A stretch of DNA of 64,000 bases, from assembly GCA_024398435.1 (NCBI GenBank), contig JAKSJD010000005.1:1-64000 (forward strand), in the 5' to 3' direction. Below the pieces are notes generated by a model. The model saw nothing but the letters and a program-made list of their open reading frames with translations, was not told where the DNA came from and did not search any database. The translations under genes and the position numbers were made by a program. Origin of the DNA: Bacteroidaceae bacterium. Its GTDB lineage: Bacteria; Bacteroidota; Bacteroidia; Bacteroidales; Bacteroidaceae. This document shows, piece after piece, positions 8,919 through 18,074 of the stretch (position 1 is its first letter; each line of letters opens with the position of its first letter).

Positions 8919-9596
8919 TTATTCCTTTTCTTTTCCGGCTACGACTATCACGAATTCGCCCTTTGGCTCACGTTCGGTGAAGTGCTGAATCACTTCTGCA
9001 ATCGTTCCTCTCACGCTTTCCTCATGCACTTTCGAGATTTCTCGGCAGCAACTCACCTGACGTTCTGTGCCAAACACCTCGCCAAACTGCTCAAGGGCTT
9101 TGAGCACTCGATAAGGTGATTCGTAGAATATCATCGTGCGCTCCTCGTTCTGAAGTTCCGAAAGACGTTTCTGGCGACCTTTCTTTTGTGGGAGAAAGCC
9201 TTCGAAGCAGAACTTGTCGCAAGGCAAACCCGATGAAACCAAAGCCGGAACAAATGCGGTTGCACCAGGAAGTGTCTGCACTTCGATGCCATTTTTCACG
9301 CATTCCCTGACCAAAAGGAAACCGGGATCACTGATTCCAGGCGTACCTGCATCGCTTATGAGAGCCACATTGCTGCCAGCGAGGATTCGTTCCACCACTC
9401 GCTGCACCTGCTGATGCTCGTTGAACTTATGATGGCTGTGGAGCTCATTCTTTATATCGTAGTGGTGGAGCAATACGGATGAAGTGCGCGTGTCCTCAGC
9501 CAAAATCATATCGGCCTCCTTCAAAACCCGGATGGCTCTGAACGTCATATCCTCCATGTTGCCTACAGGAGTTGGCACTACAAACAACTGTCCCAT
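8919..9596 (-). CDS. rsmI: 16S rRNA C1402 2'-O-methyltransferase RsmI
   Basis: RsmI uses S-adenosylmethionine to methylate the ribose of C1402 in the decoding centre of 16S rRNA. The 225-residue protein has the tetrapyrrole-methylase fold signatures of the family: VVPTPVGNMEDMTFRAIRVL at the start, AEDTRTSSVLLHHY near residue 35, and ISDAGTPGISDPG near residue 80. E. coli RsmI is about 60 residues longer, so this is a short version lacking much of the C-terminal extension; that is common in this phylum. It appears monocistronic, with a TATCTTTG box on the minus strand at 9625-9632. Confidence 0.93.
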   Translation of the reverse strand: MGQLFVVPTPVGNMEDMTFRAIRVLKEADMILAEDTRTSSVLLHHYDIKNELHSHHKFNEHQQVQRVVERILAGSNVALISDAGTPGISDPGFLLVRECVKNGIEVQTLPGATAFVPALVSSGLPCDKFCFEGFLPQKKGRQKRLSELQNEERTMIFYESPYRVLKALEQFGEVFGTERQVSCCREISKVHEESVRGTIAEVIQHFTEREPKGEFVIVVAGKEKE

Positions 9597-9624
9597 ACTT
9601 TCGATTCTATATTTTTTACGGCTG

Positions 9625-9632
9625 CAAAGATA
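9625..9632 (-). promoter_or_regulatory. Putative -7 box for rsmI
   Basis: The minus strand reads TATCTTTG, 29 bp upstream of the rsmI start. The -33 region is AT-rich without a clear TTG. Confidence 0.5.
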
Positions 9633-9840
9633 GTAATTAAATAATTATCTACCGCTAACAATTAACAATATTTAGATGCTTTTATGCTTTTTTAATACAT
9701 TCAGCCTCTCACCCACCCCTTCCAAAAGCAACGGATGCAAGTAAATCTATAGATTACTTGACCGTAAAAAACTTTCCCGATTTCGGCTGAAAAAAGTCAA
9801 AAAACAAGGAGAAAAACTTATTTTTACCAGCGATATTCTT

Positions 9841-9917
9841 AAAATCGCGTCGCGACGAATAAAAATCACGACGTGACGAATAAAAATCACGACGCGACGA
9901 ATAAAAATCACGACGTG
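9841..9917. repeat. 21-bp tandem repeat in the rsmI-mazG intergenic region
   Basis: Three 21-bp units begin at 9855, 9876 and 9897, preceded by a partial copy from 9841. Units share ACGAATAAAAATCACGACG and end in TG or CG. The ATCACGACGTGAT and TCGCGTCGCGA segments are near-palindromes with an odd centre. The array lies in a 532-bp region between divergent genes; the rest of that region is AT-rich without other recognisable content apart from weak promoter-like sequence near mazG. Confidence 0.85.
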
Positions 9918-10128
9918 ATTTAAAGAACCAACCATAATAAAAACACTTTCTAACCCACGAAAACGAACTTTTTCCTAAGGCTTTTCAAACTTTTCATGCC
10001 GATTTCAGTACTTTCCACAAAAAGTCCTATTAATAAATTAGGCATTAAAAATGCCTCCCAACACAATATTTCGCCCGTTTTCATGTTTATAATGTAAAAG
10101 CAAAAGAACAATCATAACAAACAAGACA

Positions 10129-10911
10129 ATGCATACAAAAGAAGAAAAACTCGAGGCATTCGGACGCCTTCTCGACGTGATGGATACCCTTCGCGAAAAG
10201 TGTCCTTGGGACAGAAAACAAACCAATCAAAGTCTCCGACCTAACACAATCGAGGAAACCTACGAACTCTGTGATGCCCTCCTCAAGGAAGACGACCTCA
10301 ACATCTGTAAGGAATTGGGCGATGTTCTGCTCCACATCGTGTTCTATGCAAAGATCGGACAAGAGAAAGAAGCATTCGACATTGCCGATGTCTGCAACAA
10401 ACTTTGCGACAAACTCATCTATCGCCATCCACACGTTTACGGAACAACCGAAGTGAGCGGCACCGAAGAAGTGCTCAAGAATTGGGAACAACTGAAGACA
10501 AAGGAAAAGGAAGGCAACAAAACCGTCCTCAGTGGAGTTCCAGATGCACTGCCATCAGTAATCAAAGCCGATAGAATCCAAGAAAAGGCAAGCAATGTAG
10601 GATTCGACTGGGAAAAGGCAGAAGACGTTTGGCCAAAGGTAAAGGAAGAGATTGGAGAATTCGAGGCAGAAGTGGCAAACATGGACAAAGACAAGGCCAC
10701 ACGCGAATTCGGCGACCTCATGTTCAGCCTCATCAATGCCGGCCGACTCTACCACATCAATCCCGACACAGCCCTCGAACTCACAAATCAAAAGTTCATC
10801 CATCGCTTCAACTATGTAGAACAAGCCGCAAAACAGCAAGGCCGCTCCATCAAGGACCTCACCCTTGACGAAATGGATGCCCTTTGGAACGAAGCAAAGA
10901 CAAAGGCATAA
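10129..10911 (+). CDS. mazG: Nucleoside triphosphate pyrophosphohydrolase MazG
   Basis: MazG hydrolyses nucleoside triphosphates to monophosphates and pyrophosphate, cleaning the nucleotide pool and, in E. coli, affecting ppGpp levels. The 260-residue length matches the two-domain enzyme. The N-terminal domain has the family pattern LREKCPWDRKQTNQSL near residue 24 and the metal-binding EETYELCDALL / ELGDVLLHIVF (ExxE...ExxD). The C-terminal copy has KVKEEIGEFEAEV and EFGDLMFSLINAGR. It is apparently a single gene, convergent with the receptor gene 45 bp downstream. No toxin gene (mazEF) is next to it. Confidence 0.95.
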   Translation: MHTKEEKLEAFGRLLDVMDTLREKCPWDRKQTNQSLRPNTIEETYELCDALLKEDDLNICKELGDVLLHIVFYAKIGQEKEAFDIADVCNKLCDKLIYRHPHVYGTTEVSGTEEVLKNWEQLKTKEKEGNKTVLSGVPDALPSVIKADRIQEKASNVGFDWEKAEDVWPKVKEEIGEFEAEVANMDKDKATREFGDLMFSLINAGRLYHINPDTALELTNQKFIHRFNYVEQAAKQQGRSIKDLTLDEMDALWNEAKTKA

Positions 10912-10955
10912 AGCAAACCTGCTTATATATTCGACGGGAATAAACAATCAACCTA

Positions 10956-13010
10956 CTATTGCATTATTCCTGTTTCATTATCCCAACGTATGGCCTTTCG
11001 CTGTACGTTGTGATATTTTTTACCCCCATTTATACGCCAAGCCACATTCAAAACCACCATATTGCCCTCATCTTTACTATAGGACGATACCACTTTATGC
11101 AAATATCGGTTCAGGATTTCTGTCTTATCTTGTCTGTATTTATTGTCGAATGGATTCTGCCAAGTCAAAGAAAACTGGCAATTGCCCAATCGATAAGATG
11201 CCTGAACATTGACATGATAACCCGAACATCCTTTTGTCTCACCCTCCAAGAATCGGTTCCCATTGTCGGCGGACAATGAGAAAGAGAACTTATCGAAATA
11301 GGCATCAATGCCAGTTTGAACGATATACGACGTGTAGCAATGAGTATAATCATCGCCGAAATTAAAGCAACGGAACAAACCTCCCATTCCCATCACACTC
11401 AAATGCTCTGGAACCAACCAATAGTTGGAATAAGCCTGAAGGAGGAGAACCTCGATTCGCTTCTGATTCTTCTGCGAATAGAGGAACCTATCATCGGAAG
11501 TTCGTTCATAAACGGCCATATTTGGATAAGGATGAGAATCATAGAAAATGCCAAATGACGATTGCAAACGATTGCCCGTATATGAAAGCCTCATTGTATT
11601 ATCAAGCACTTTGTTGGGCGTAATATCCGGACTTCCAACCGTCCATTCCATACTGTTTTTGCGTATCATCGCATCACTTATCATCGCAACCTGTGAAACA
11701 TGTTCCCGCTGTTCGAATATGTATTGCAACTGCAAGGCATTTGTCAGAGAATAAGTTATCGTAGCCTTTGGGCGGAAAAGCCAGAAATGATACTTATGGT
11801 TTTCCTGTGAATAATGCAAATACGAAAGGCCAAGACCTGCCGAATAGCCGAATGCCCCTACCCTTCCTTTAAGTTCTGAGAACGCATAACTATTGCTCGT
11901 TCGAATCTTGTTGCAGGAAGATACATCTCGCGAATAAAGGTTTTCCGTATATTTCTGCATATGATTAATGCCTGCGGAAAAAGTTGATGATGGCAATTTC
12001 AATTCGTACACAGCCTCACTATTCAAGCTAAATACCTTTCCATCCACATCATAATTATATGGAACAATCTCTTTCGTTGCATAAGCCGACTTTGTTCGAA
12101 TATACGAACCTGTTGCATCAATGGTCAGAGATTGCCTATCATTCAGCTTTCGGAAATAATACAAATCCATTGCAGGGCTTATTCCATGCGTCTTTACATT
12201 ATGGAACGCCTCGTACGAATCATTGCCATCATACACCGGCATTCTATGATTATCCGTAGGAGTATTGTCGAAATACGTTCTGAAAGTTGATTGAAACACA
12301 TACGAAGATGAATCAGCCAAACTATACTTCAATTGCACATTATTATATATATTCTTATACCTAGAATACAAATCGTCCCTCACAACATGCTTGACCGAAG
12401 CATCATTAAGCGTATAATCTGCAATCTCCGAGGTTTGGTTTCCTTTTGAATCAGTATACATGCCATCATAACTGAGGTCAAACCTACTTTTTCCCGAGTT
12501 CCATCCACCGAATACAGTTCCATACAACATTGTTGAAGTCAATGCTGAAGTCAAGTCACAACCAACCGAATAACCTTTTGCACTATTATCAACAATAATA
12601 TCAACCACATAAGCTATCCCTTCACCATACCTCACTCCTGGATTGTCGATGAAGTCAATCCGCTTGACATCCATAGGCTCAAGCGAAATCATATCAGCCA
12701 CAGAAGCAACTATTCCGTTGATTCGAATCTGTATACCGCCACGTTCATCAATGGCTGTTACAGAATGGGAAACTTCATCCACACGAATATTTGGCAGAGA
12801 AAGGCGACGAAGTAATCCATAACCATTAGTTGAAGCTTCCTTTTGTTCAACCTTTGGATAAATCGACATTCCATCTACTTTCCTAACAACTTGTGCAGCA
12901 TTAACCACAACTTCACCCAAATCAACATTGACATCCTCGCTTTGAGCAAAGGAACCGAGAGCCATTAAGGCCATTACAAAACATAGACATTTGTGTTTCA
13001 TACCTTTCAT
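10956..13010 (-). CDS. TonB-receptor-like outer-membrane beta-barrel protein
   Basis: The protein has a signal peptide (CFVMALMALGSFAQ), a short plug-like domain at about residues 20-140 (DLGEVVVNAAQVVRKVDG, then RIDFIDNPGVRYGEGIAYVVDI) and a long C-terminal beta barrel rich in alternating aromatic strands. This is the architecture of TonB-dependent-receptor-related proteins of Bacteroidetes, but without the usual carboxypeptidase-like N-terminal domain and without a SusD partner. The reading frame is open from 13034, but the -7 box at 13032-13039 overlaps that ATG, so I place the start at 13010 (ATG at 13001 is equally possible). The upstream neighbour is a membrane-tethered winged-helix regulator, suggesting a receptor-regulator pair. 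The ligand is unknown. Confidence 0.8.
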   Translation of the reverse strand: MKGMKHKCLCFVMALMALGSFAQSEDVNVDLGEVVVNAAQVVRKVDGMSIYPKVEQKEASTNGYGLLRRLSLPNIRVDEVSHSVTAIDERGGIQIRINGIVASVADMISLEPMDVKRIDFIDNPGVRYGEGIAYVVDIIVDNSAKGYSVGCDLTSALTSTMLYGTVFGGWNSGKSRFDLSYDGMYTDSKGNQTSEIADYTLNDASVKHVVRDDLYSRYKNIYNNVQLKYSLADSSSYVFQSTFRTYFDNTPTDNHRMPVYDGNDSYEAFHNVKTHGISPAMDLYYFRKLNDRQSLTIDATGSYIRTKSAYATKEIVPYNYDVDGKVFSLNSEAVYELKLPSSTFSAGINHMQKYTENLYSRDVSSCNKIRTSNSYAFSELKGRVGAFGYSAGLGLSYLHYSQENHKYHFWLFRPKATITYSLTNALQLQYIFEQREHVSQVAMISDAMIRKNSMEWTVGSPDITPNKVLDNTMRLSYTGNRLQSSFGIFYDSHPYPNMAVYERTSDDRFLYSQKNQKRIEVLLLQAYSNYWLVPEHLSVMGMGGLFRCFNFGDDYTHCYTSYIVQTGIDAYFDKFSFSLSADNGNRFLEGETKGCSGYHVNVQASYRLGNCQFSLTWQNPFDNKYRQDKTEILNRYLHKVVSSYSKDEGNMVVLNVAWRINGGKKYHNVQRKAIRWDNETGIMQ

Positions 13011-13031
13011 AAATAATAAAAAATGAACGTG

Positions 13032-13039
13032 CAAAGGTA
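13032..13039 (-). promoter_or_regulatory. Putative -7 box for the receptor gene
   Basis: The minus strand reads TACCTTTG. It sits between the regulator stop (13120) and the receptor, which would give the receptor its own start and rules out the upstream ATG at 13034. An inverted AAAGGTATG/CATACCTTT motif surrounds it and could be an operator. Confidence 0.6.
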
Positions 13040-13119
13040 TGAAAGGTATGTGATGCAGCCAAATAATTCGACTGACATTTATCTGACATCTACATCACAT
13101 AAATATGACAATCAGCCAA

Positions 13120-13848
13120 CTACCTGTGTTTCAAGATGTAAGCCCGTCCCCTATCCGACTCAATATTCAAATCACCATGTGCCTTGATTATTGGTTTTAT
13201 ACGTCGAATCAATGTATAAAGTGTTTCGGAAGCATCTGGTTTGTTAGGCCAAAGCGCATCACAAATTTCTTGCTTCGACAACATTTTCTTATCCGATTTA
13301 TAAAACATCTCCATCAGTTGCTGTTGCATTGGAGTAAGATGAACATAATCAACATGTCCATTATCCACAGAATAGAAACGGCAATCTTTTGGCACGAACA
13401 TCATATTCCCATACAAAACACTATCTCCAAACATTGCCACAGCCCTTTGAGGATCGCGCCTGCGAAGATACAACACACTTGCAACGCCCCACAACACCGA
13501 TAATATTAGCAACAAAGTAGATGCTCTTTGGTCGGACAAAGAAAATATCTTTCTGGACGAGCAACCAGAATGTGCTGTCATGACATACTGACTCTTCCCG
13601 TTTCGTTCCTGCAATTCCATAGCCAAATATGCAGTGTCACGAACTGCCACATTCTTTATGTTATTCCTATAAACACTAATGGTATCAGCATCTATAACAT
13701 AAGAACTGCGACCTTTCATCGTTGTATTCAAAGCATTGTTTATATCAAGTTCAATACAATACGACGTTTCATTATAACTAACTATACCTGTAATTAGTGA
13801 ACTCATTGCTAAAACAGCAAATACCACAATAGCACATATTGGTTTCAT
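13120..13848 (-). CDS. Membrane-tethered winged-helix transcriptional regulator
   Basis: The 242-residue protein has two likely membrane helices, at about residues 5-24 and 110-128, enclosing a periplasmic segment of about 85 residues. After an RRR positive patch comes a C-terminal OmpR/PhoB-type winged helix at about 165-242 (LTPMQQQLMEMF, LSKQEICDALWP, ETLYTLIRRIKPII, GRAYIL). It resembles ToxR/CadC-type one-component regulators, but with the DNA-binding domain at the C-terminus and a second membrane helix. Such a protein could sense a periplasmic signal and bind DNA at the membrane. It lies 109 bp upstream of the receptor gene on the same strand, so regulation of that receptor is a reasonable inference. 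A TATATTTG box is at 13870-13877. Confidence 0.8.
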   Translation of the reverse strand: MKPICAIVVFAVLAMSSLITGIVSYNETSYCIELDINNALNTTMKGRSSYVIDADTISVYRNNIKNVAVRDTAYLAMELQERNGKSQYVMTAHSGCSSRKIFSLSDQRASTLLLILSVLWGVASVLYLRRRDPQRAVAMFGDSVLYGNMMFVPKDCRFYSVDNGHVDYVHLTPMQQQLMEMFYKSDKKMLSKQEICDALWPNKPDASETLYTLIRRIKPIIKAHGDLNIESDRGRAYILKHR

Positions 13849-13869
13849 TGTTCTTTAAGTTTGTTTTTG

Positions 13870-13877
13870 CAAATATA
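13870..13877 (-). promoter_or_regulatory. Putative -7 box for the winged-helix regulator
   Basis: The minus strand reads TATATTTG, which fits TAnnTTTG, 22 bp upstream of the regulator start. No strong -33 element was seen. Confidence 0.5.
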
Positions 13878-13941
13878 GTCAATTTACCCCAATAGCATAA
13901 ATTCTATTTAGAATTATTAACACACAAACCCCGAAAAACAA

Positions 13942-13971
13942 AATAAGGTGTACCGATTGGCACACCTTATT
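13942..13971 (-). terminator. AATAAGGTGT-type hairpin terminator
   Basis: The arms at 13942-13954 and 13959-13971 form a 13-bp stem with one mismatch and a GATT loop. On the minus strand it follows the 13998 gene and is trailed by a T-rich tract. It belongs to a hairpin family also found at 25479, 50880 and 59218. Confidence 0.75.
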
Positions 13972-13997
13972 AATTATATATTATGTAAGACTTATGC

Positions 13998-16166
13998 TTA
14001 CTTAATCAAATACTTCTTACCGTTCTTGATGTAGATTCCGCTTACAGGATTCTTTACACGACGACCTGAGAGGTCGAAGATGAGATTCTTGTTAACGCGT
14101 TCTGTTGGAGCAGTGATGTGCTCGATTGCATCTGGAAGGTTTTCCTGAGTGTAAACACCTACTGAGTAGAGGTAAACATTCTTACCAATATCCTTTGTGT
14201 AACCGAATGTATGCTCTGTTTCTGTCTCGCCTACCTGACAAGGTTCGCATACGCTACCAGTGCTTGTAGTATAAACTACATATTCACCATACTGTACGTT
14301 TGGAACGATGATTGTTGCATGGTTAGAGTTGTTGTACAAACCATGGTTGCCATCATTGAGAAGTGCACCATTAGTGAAGATAGCAGTATTTGACCAGTGG
14401 TCAGGATAAGTGCCACCGTAAGAGTTTTCATATACGAATCCATCATGGAAGAGGTCTGTCAAGTCGCCTGCATATTCGAATGTGTAGACGATGCTGTCCT
14501 GACCTTCTGAACCTACAACAGTTTCTTCAAATCTGTTGAGAGTCTGCCAGTGACGACCAGCCTGACGAGTGTCGAGTTCATCCCATCCGAAGTAACCGAA
14601 TACTGGTTCTGCCTCATCTGGACATTCACCATCGAGATACTGCTGACGAGTGTACCATGTAGTGTCGTTTGCAACTGAGTCAGCAACGAATGCACTTTCA
14701 ACCCACTGGTGGTCAATCTTTTCAATCTGTTCCTGTGTAAGGTTAACGAAATCCCAGAAGTAAGATCTTTCACTATCTTCGCCTATTGGCTTAACGAAGA
14801 ACTCTGTACCTTGTTCGAGAACTGTGATTTCCGTTTCTGCTGGTTCATAACCTTCAGCTTCAACTACGACCTTGATAGACAGAGCAGCTGATACTACATC
14901 GCCAAGAGCATATTCAGTTGTTGGGAAGTCGCCATCAATAGTTGTAGTGATTGTATATTCTTCACCACAAAGAGTATTGTTAGTCCAACCAATTTGATAG
15001 TCGCGGTCAACACCATTCATACCTACAGGAGTGAGAGTTGGAGCATTGAGGTAGATTTCACCAATCTGATAAGCCATTTCTGTAACATCAGAATAAGCAC
15101 CTTCTACAGAGATTGTACGAGCCTTAACTGTGATGTATCCGTCGCCATCTTCGTCTTCAGCTTCAGTGATTGTGATGTATGCCTCCTCGCCAAGAGATGT
15201 ATCATAGCAGAAGTCGCCCCATTCACCTCCGTACTGAACAGCTTTCTTCTTGTAGATGGTGTCTACTTGCCATACGATTTCTTCGCCTTCTTCGCCTTCG
15301 ATAGCAATAGAGTCGATGCGCTCTATTTCGTCAGTTTCTTCGAGGAAGAGTGGTTCACTACCATCGAGAGAATAATATGTAAGAACTTCATTGTTGAATG
15401 TAGAAGTACCTGGCTTGATGCCGATACGACGGTCCTTACCATAAACACCCTTCATACTAAAGATAGGAGCAGAGACTGCTTCTGCATCGTTCTTGTCAGA
15501 CCAAATCTGCATACGCCACATTCTTGTAGCAGACTTACCATTGAACTTAGCATAAAGCCATCCGTTGCTTTCTGGATTTACCTGGAAATAGCGGAATGTG
15601 TCGGCTGTTCCTTCACCGCTTGCGATTTCCTGCAAAGCATGGATGCTGTCAGTGATTTCATAAACCTGAAGAGGATCTGTCATTGTATCAGCCCAACCTG
15701 TATTGGCGTTACAAGCCGTACTGCTTGTAACAAACTGAACAGGATCGTTGTTAGAAAGGTCGAATACGATAATCTGACCTCCACGGAGACCGTTCATTGC
15801 TATCCAGCGTTCGTTCTTTGTAGAGATAAGACCATTTGATCCTGGATTACAAACGATTCCATTGCCAGTCAACTGCAGATAGAACCATTCCATTCCTTCG
15901 TTTGTACATTGGTTGATGCTGTAATTATTGAGCTTGATACCATTTGATTCGGCACTTGTGTAAGACAATACATCAACACCAGAACCCATTTCATAACCTT
16001 CTGGACAGAAAGAAACACCATTGACTGTTCCTGCATACCAGTCGACATCCTTTTCGAGACGATAACCCATTTCATCGAGGGTTGCGTTCTCTTCTGTCAT
16101 TGTGCCTTGAGCAAATGCCATAGAAGACATAAGCACTGCACTTAACAAAGCGTAGAATTTCTTCAT
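13998..16166 (-). CDS. Large secreted protein with sorting-type C-terminus (722 aa)
   Basis: I do not recognise a catalytic family. The protein starts with a signal peptide (AVLMSSMAFAQ). Around residue 255-280 it has TYYSLDGSEPLF, the look of a chitobiase-type C-terminal beta domain often used as a spacer in surface proteins; a similar beta segment follows at about 330-360 with a DEDGDGY acidic stretch. The final 30 residues (IFDLSGRRVKNPVSGIYIKNG) resemble the C-terminal signals used by the type IX secretion system. The protein is acidic and rich in Thr, Glu and Tyr. It is probably exported to the cell surface and is apparently monocistronic, ending in the hairpin at 13942. Confidence 0.75.
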   Translation of the reverse strand: MKKFYALLSAVLMSSMAFAQGTMTEENATLDEMGYRLEKDVDWYAGTVNGVSFCPEGYEMGSGVDVLSYTSAESNGIKLNNYSINQCTNEGMEWFYLQLTGNGIVCNPGSNGLISTKNERWIAMNGLRGGQIIVFDLSNNDPVQFVTSSTACNANTGWADTMTDPLQVYEITDSIHALQEIASGEGTADTFRYFQVNPESNGWLYAKFNGKSATRMWRMQIWSDKNDAEAVSAPIFSMKGVYGKDRRIGIKPGTSTFNNEVLTYYSLDGSEPLFLEETDEIERIDSIAIEGEEGEEIVWQVDTIYKKKAVQYGGEWGDFCYDTSLGEEAYITITEAEDEDGDGYITVKARTISVEGAYSDVTEMAYQIGEIYLNAPTLTPVGMNGVDRDYQIGWTNNTLCGEEYTITTTIDGDFPTTEYALGDVVSAALSIKVVVEAEGYEPAETEITVLEQGTEFFVKPIGEDSERSYFWDFVNLTQEQIEKIDHQWVESAFVADSVANDTTWYTRQQYLDGECPDEAEPVFGYFGWDELDTRQAGRHWQTLNRFEETVVGSEGQDSIVYTFEYAGDLTDLFHDGFVYENSYGGTYPDHWSNTAIFTNGALLNDGNHGLYNNSNHATIIVPNVQYGEYVVYTTSTGSVCEPCQVGETETEHTFGYTKDIGKNVYLYSVGVYTQENLPDAIEHITAPTERVNKNLIFDLSGRRVKNPVSGIYIKNGKKYLIK

Positions 16167-16236
16167 AAGCTAATAATTGAATTTATATGATTAATAATAT
16201 TAAATGAATTAAAACAATTCCAATAGTTATAATGTG

Positions 16237-16689
16237 TTACTTTAGCAAGTCATCAAGGAAATCATCAAGTTCCTTATCCAGTCCCTTCAAAAGATCTGAC
16301 GAAACTATCACAGTATCATCATCAACAAGATAGAGTTCTTCTATCGTTTCCTTCTCTTCATCTTCGAGGACAAACGAGAAAGGCTTTGAGATTCCCACAT
16401 TGTCAAATGCCTTTTCATCCGACATTCGATGCAAGAGGGAATGAAGAGCAGGAGCAACCACGCCTACAATCTCAGAGCTATCAACATCGACCCATTCTTC
16501 CACAGTGGCGCGAGCCAACTCCACATCCTCGTCATCATAAAGTGTGACGATGCCAGAATCCTCATCAAGATGCATATGGATATCGGTAATCACCTCAAAA
16601 TCCTCATCATGCGTGAAGTTGTCCATTGCCTGTTTGATGGCAGATTTGAGTTCCAAAACAGAATCGCTGTTGAGTTCCATATCTATCAA
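16237..16689 (-). CDS. Small acidic cytoplasmic protein of unknown function
   Basis: The 150-residue protein is extremely acidic, with Asp/Glu clusters such as HLDEDSGIVTLYDDEDVE and LDKELDDFLDDLLK at the C-terminus. It has no signal peptide or membrane segment. The start may be the second Met at 16680. A TATATTTG box at 16709-16716 on the minus strand gives it its own promoter. I know of no function; proteins of this kind are seen next to housekeeping genes in Bacteroidales, but that is recollection and not a match. Confidence 0.7.
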   Translation of the reverse strand: MIDMELNSDSVLELKSAIKQAMDNFTHDEDFEVITDIHMHLDEDSGIVTLYDDEDVELARATVEEWVDVDSSEIVGVVAPALHSLLHRMSDEKAFDNVGISKPFSFVLEDEEKETIEELYLVDDDTVIVSSDLLKGLDKELDDFLDDLLK

Positions 16690-16708
16690 TTATTATGATT
16701 TTGCATTG

Positions 16709-16716
16709 CAAATATA
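16709..16716 (-). promoter_or_regulatory. Putative -7 box for the acidic protein gene
   Basis: The minus strand reads TATATTTG, 20 bp before the start codon. The surrounding sequence is AT-rich. Confidence 0.5.
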
Positions 16717-16831
16717 GCAAACATTGACGAACATTGAGAGAAAAATATAGAAATATTGATATTTAATAGTATAAAATTGTCCTTTATCTAGTAATTTTCA
16801 CTTTTTGCATAGCAAATAGTACAAAATAAGT

Positions 16832-17551
16832 TTACTCGCGAGCCAAGTGCATTAGATGCACAGCAACGAGTGCTGCAGTCTCCGTACGAAGGCGACTTTT
16901 ACCAAGACTAACGCTCACAAAACCAGCTTTCTCAGCTGCCTCAACCTCTTCCTGACTGAAATCTCCCTCGGGTCCAATCATGACGAGGATATCTTCATCC
17001 AAATTGTCGGTTGTGGAGAAAAGCAAATCCTTCAAAAGAGGCAGCCCTTCTTCATGGCAATGGCAAATGAATTTGCGGCCGGTATGAGGAGTTTCGATGA
17101 ATGTTTTGCAATCTGTCATTTCCGAAAGTTCAGGCAACCAAGCCTTATGGCTTTGCTTCATTGCCGAAACAAGAATCTTTTCTATGCGTTCATTCTTTAT
17201 TGTTCTTCGTTCCGACCACTGGCAATTGAGGAATGTGAGATGGTCGAATCCTATCTCCGTTGCCTTTTCTGCAAACCATTCCGTACGGTCCATATTCTTC
17301 GTTGGCCCCATTGCCAAATGAAGTTTTCCTTTCCATGCCCGCTGTTGAGGCATTGTTTCGAGAATGCGATAAAGACAATGCTTTCGCGAAGCATCAGTGA
17401 TTTCGGCACGATAAAACGAGCCACATCCATCCATGAGGAATATTTCGTCGCCTCTGTTTAGGCGAAGAACACGAACTGCATGTTGGGTCTCTTCGTCAGG
17501 AAGAATGCCTGTCAGTGGTTCGGGGGTGTAGAAAAATCGTACCTCTTTCAT
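16832..17551 (-). CDS. rsmE: 16S rRNA m3U1498 methyltransferase RsmE
   Basis: RsmE methylates N3 of U1498 in 16S rRNA using S-adenosylmethionine through a knotted SPOUT fold. The SPOUT signature is VMIGPEGDFSQEEVEAAEKAG followed by SLGKSRLRTETAAL near the C-terminus. The N-terminal PUA-like part reads HAVRVLRLNRGDEIFLMDG. The frame stays open to 17608, but that would overlap the upstream pncC gene by more than 50 bp, and MKEVRFFYTPE at 17551 is the usual family N-terminus, so I use 17551 (240 aa). It starts 4 bp after the pncC stop, within an apparent map-tsaD-pncC-rsmE transcription unit. Confidence 0.93.
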   Translation of the reverse strand: MKEVRFFYTPEPLTGILPDEETQHAVRVLRLNRGDEIFLMDGCGSFYRAEITDASRKHCLYRILETMPQQRAWKGKLHLAMGPTKNMDRTEWFAEKATEIGFDHLTFLNCQWSERRTIKNERIEKILVSAMKQSHKAWLPELSEMTDCKTFIETPHTGRKFICHCHEEGLPLLKDLLFSTTDNLDEDILVMIGPEGDFSQEEVEAAEKAGFVSVSLGKSRLRTETAALVAVHLMHLARE

Positions 17552-17555
17552 CTTT

Positions 17556-18032
17556 TCAGTCAATTGATTGAATATAATTGAAGAACAAATCCAATGCCTG
17601 TTGGGCAAAGTCGTCCTGAATTTCTGTTCTGTTCTTTTTGTTGCTCGCTACCCTAAACTGCTTTCCCTCATTGGCCGAGCCTACAGAAACATAAGCAGTT
17701 CCGACGGGATCGACATCAGTTCCACCTGTAGGACCAGCAAAGCCTGTGATAGAAATGGCATAATCGGCTTGTAGCAATTGGCATACTTTCACTCGCATCG
17801 ACTCGGCTGTTTCAGGGCTTACCACACCAAAAGTGTCGATTGTTTCGGATGGCACTTTCAGAACAAGTTCCTTGATTTCTGTTTGATAAGTCACAACTCC
17901 ACCCCTGAAATATTCCGAACTACCAGAAACCGAAGTCAACAAGGCTGCAATTCGCCCACCCGTACAACTTTCGGCCGTGACGAGGGTTTTGCCTTTCGAA
18001 ATCAATATTTTCTGTATCTGTTCTGCTTTCAT
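17556..18032 (-). CDS. pncC: Nicotinamide-nucleotide amidase (CinA C-terminal domain)
   Basis: This is the stand-alone CinA C-terminal domain, which deamidates nicotinamide mononucleotide to the nicotinic acid form in NAD recycling. The signature TAESCTGGRIAALL is near residue 22, GVVTYQTEIKELVL follows, and GFAGPTGGTDVDPVGTAYVS is near residue 105. No N-terminal molybdopterin-binding domain is present, so it is the short form. The frame is open to an ATG at 18056, but the start at 18032 (MKAEQIQKIL) matches the normal spacing to the catalytic motif. It lies between tsaD and rsmE with very short gaps. Confidence 0.92.
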   Translation of the reverse strand: MKAEQIQKILISKGKTLVTAESCTGGRIAALLTSVSGSSEYFRGGVVTYQTEIKELVLKVPSETIDTFGVVSPETAESMRVKVCQLLQADYAISITGFAGPTGGTDVDPVGTAYVSVGSANEGKQFRVASNKKNRTEIQDDFAQQALDLFFNYIQSID

Positions 18033-18074
18033 TGCAAATGTTTGTTTCCGGTTCAAGGTTTCAAGTTCAATGTA

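Noticed and set aside
14994..15839. A 281-codon open frame on the plus strand inside the large secreted protein gene
   Set aside because: It is the complement of the real gene, is Cys- and Phe-rich in a way typical of shadow frames, and lacks a promoter.
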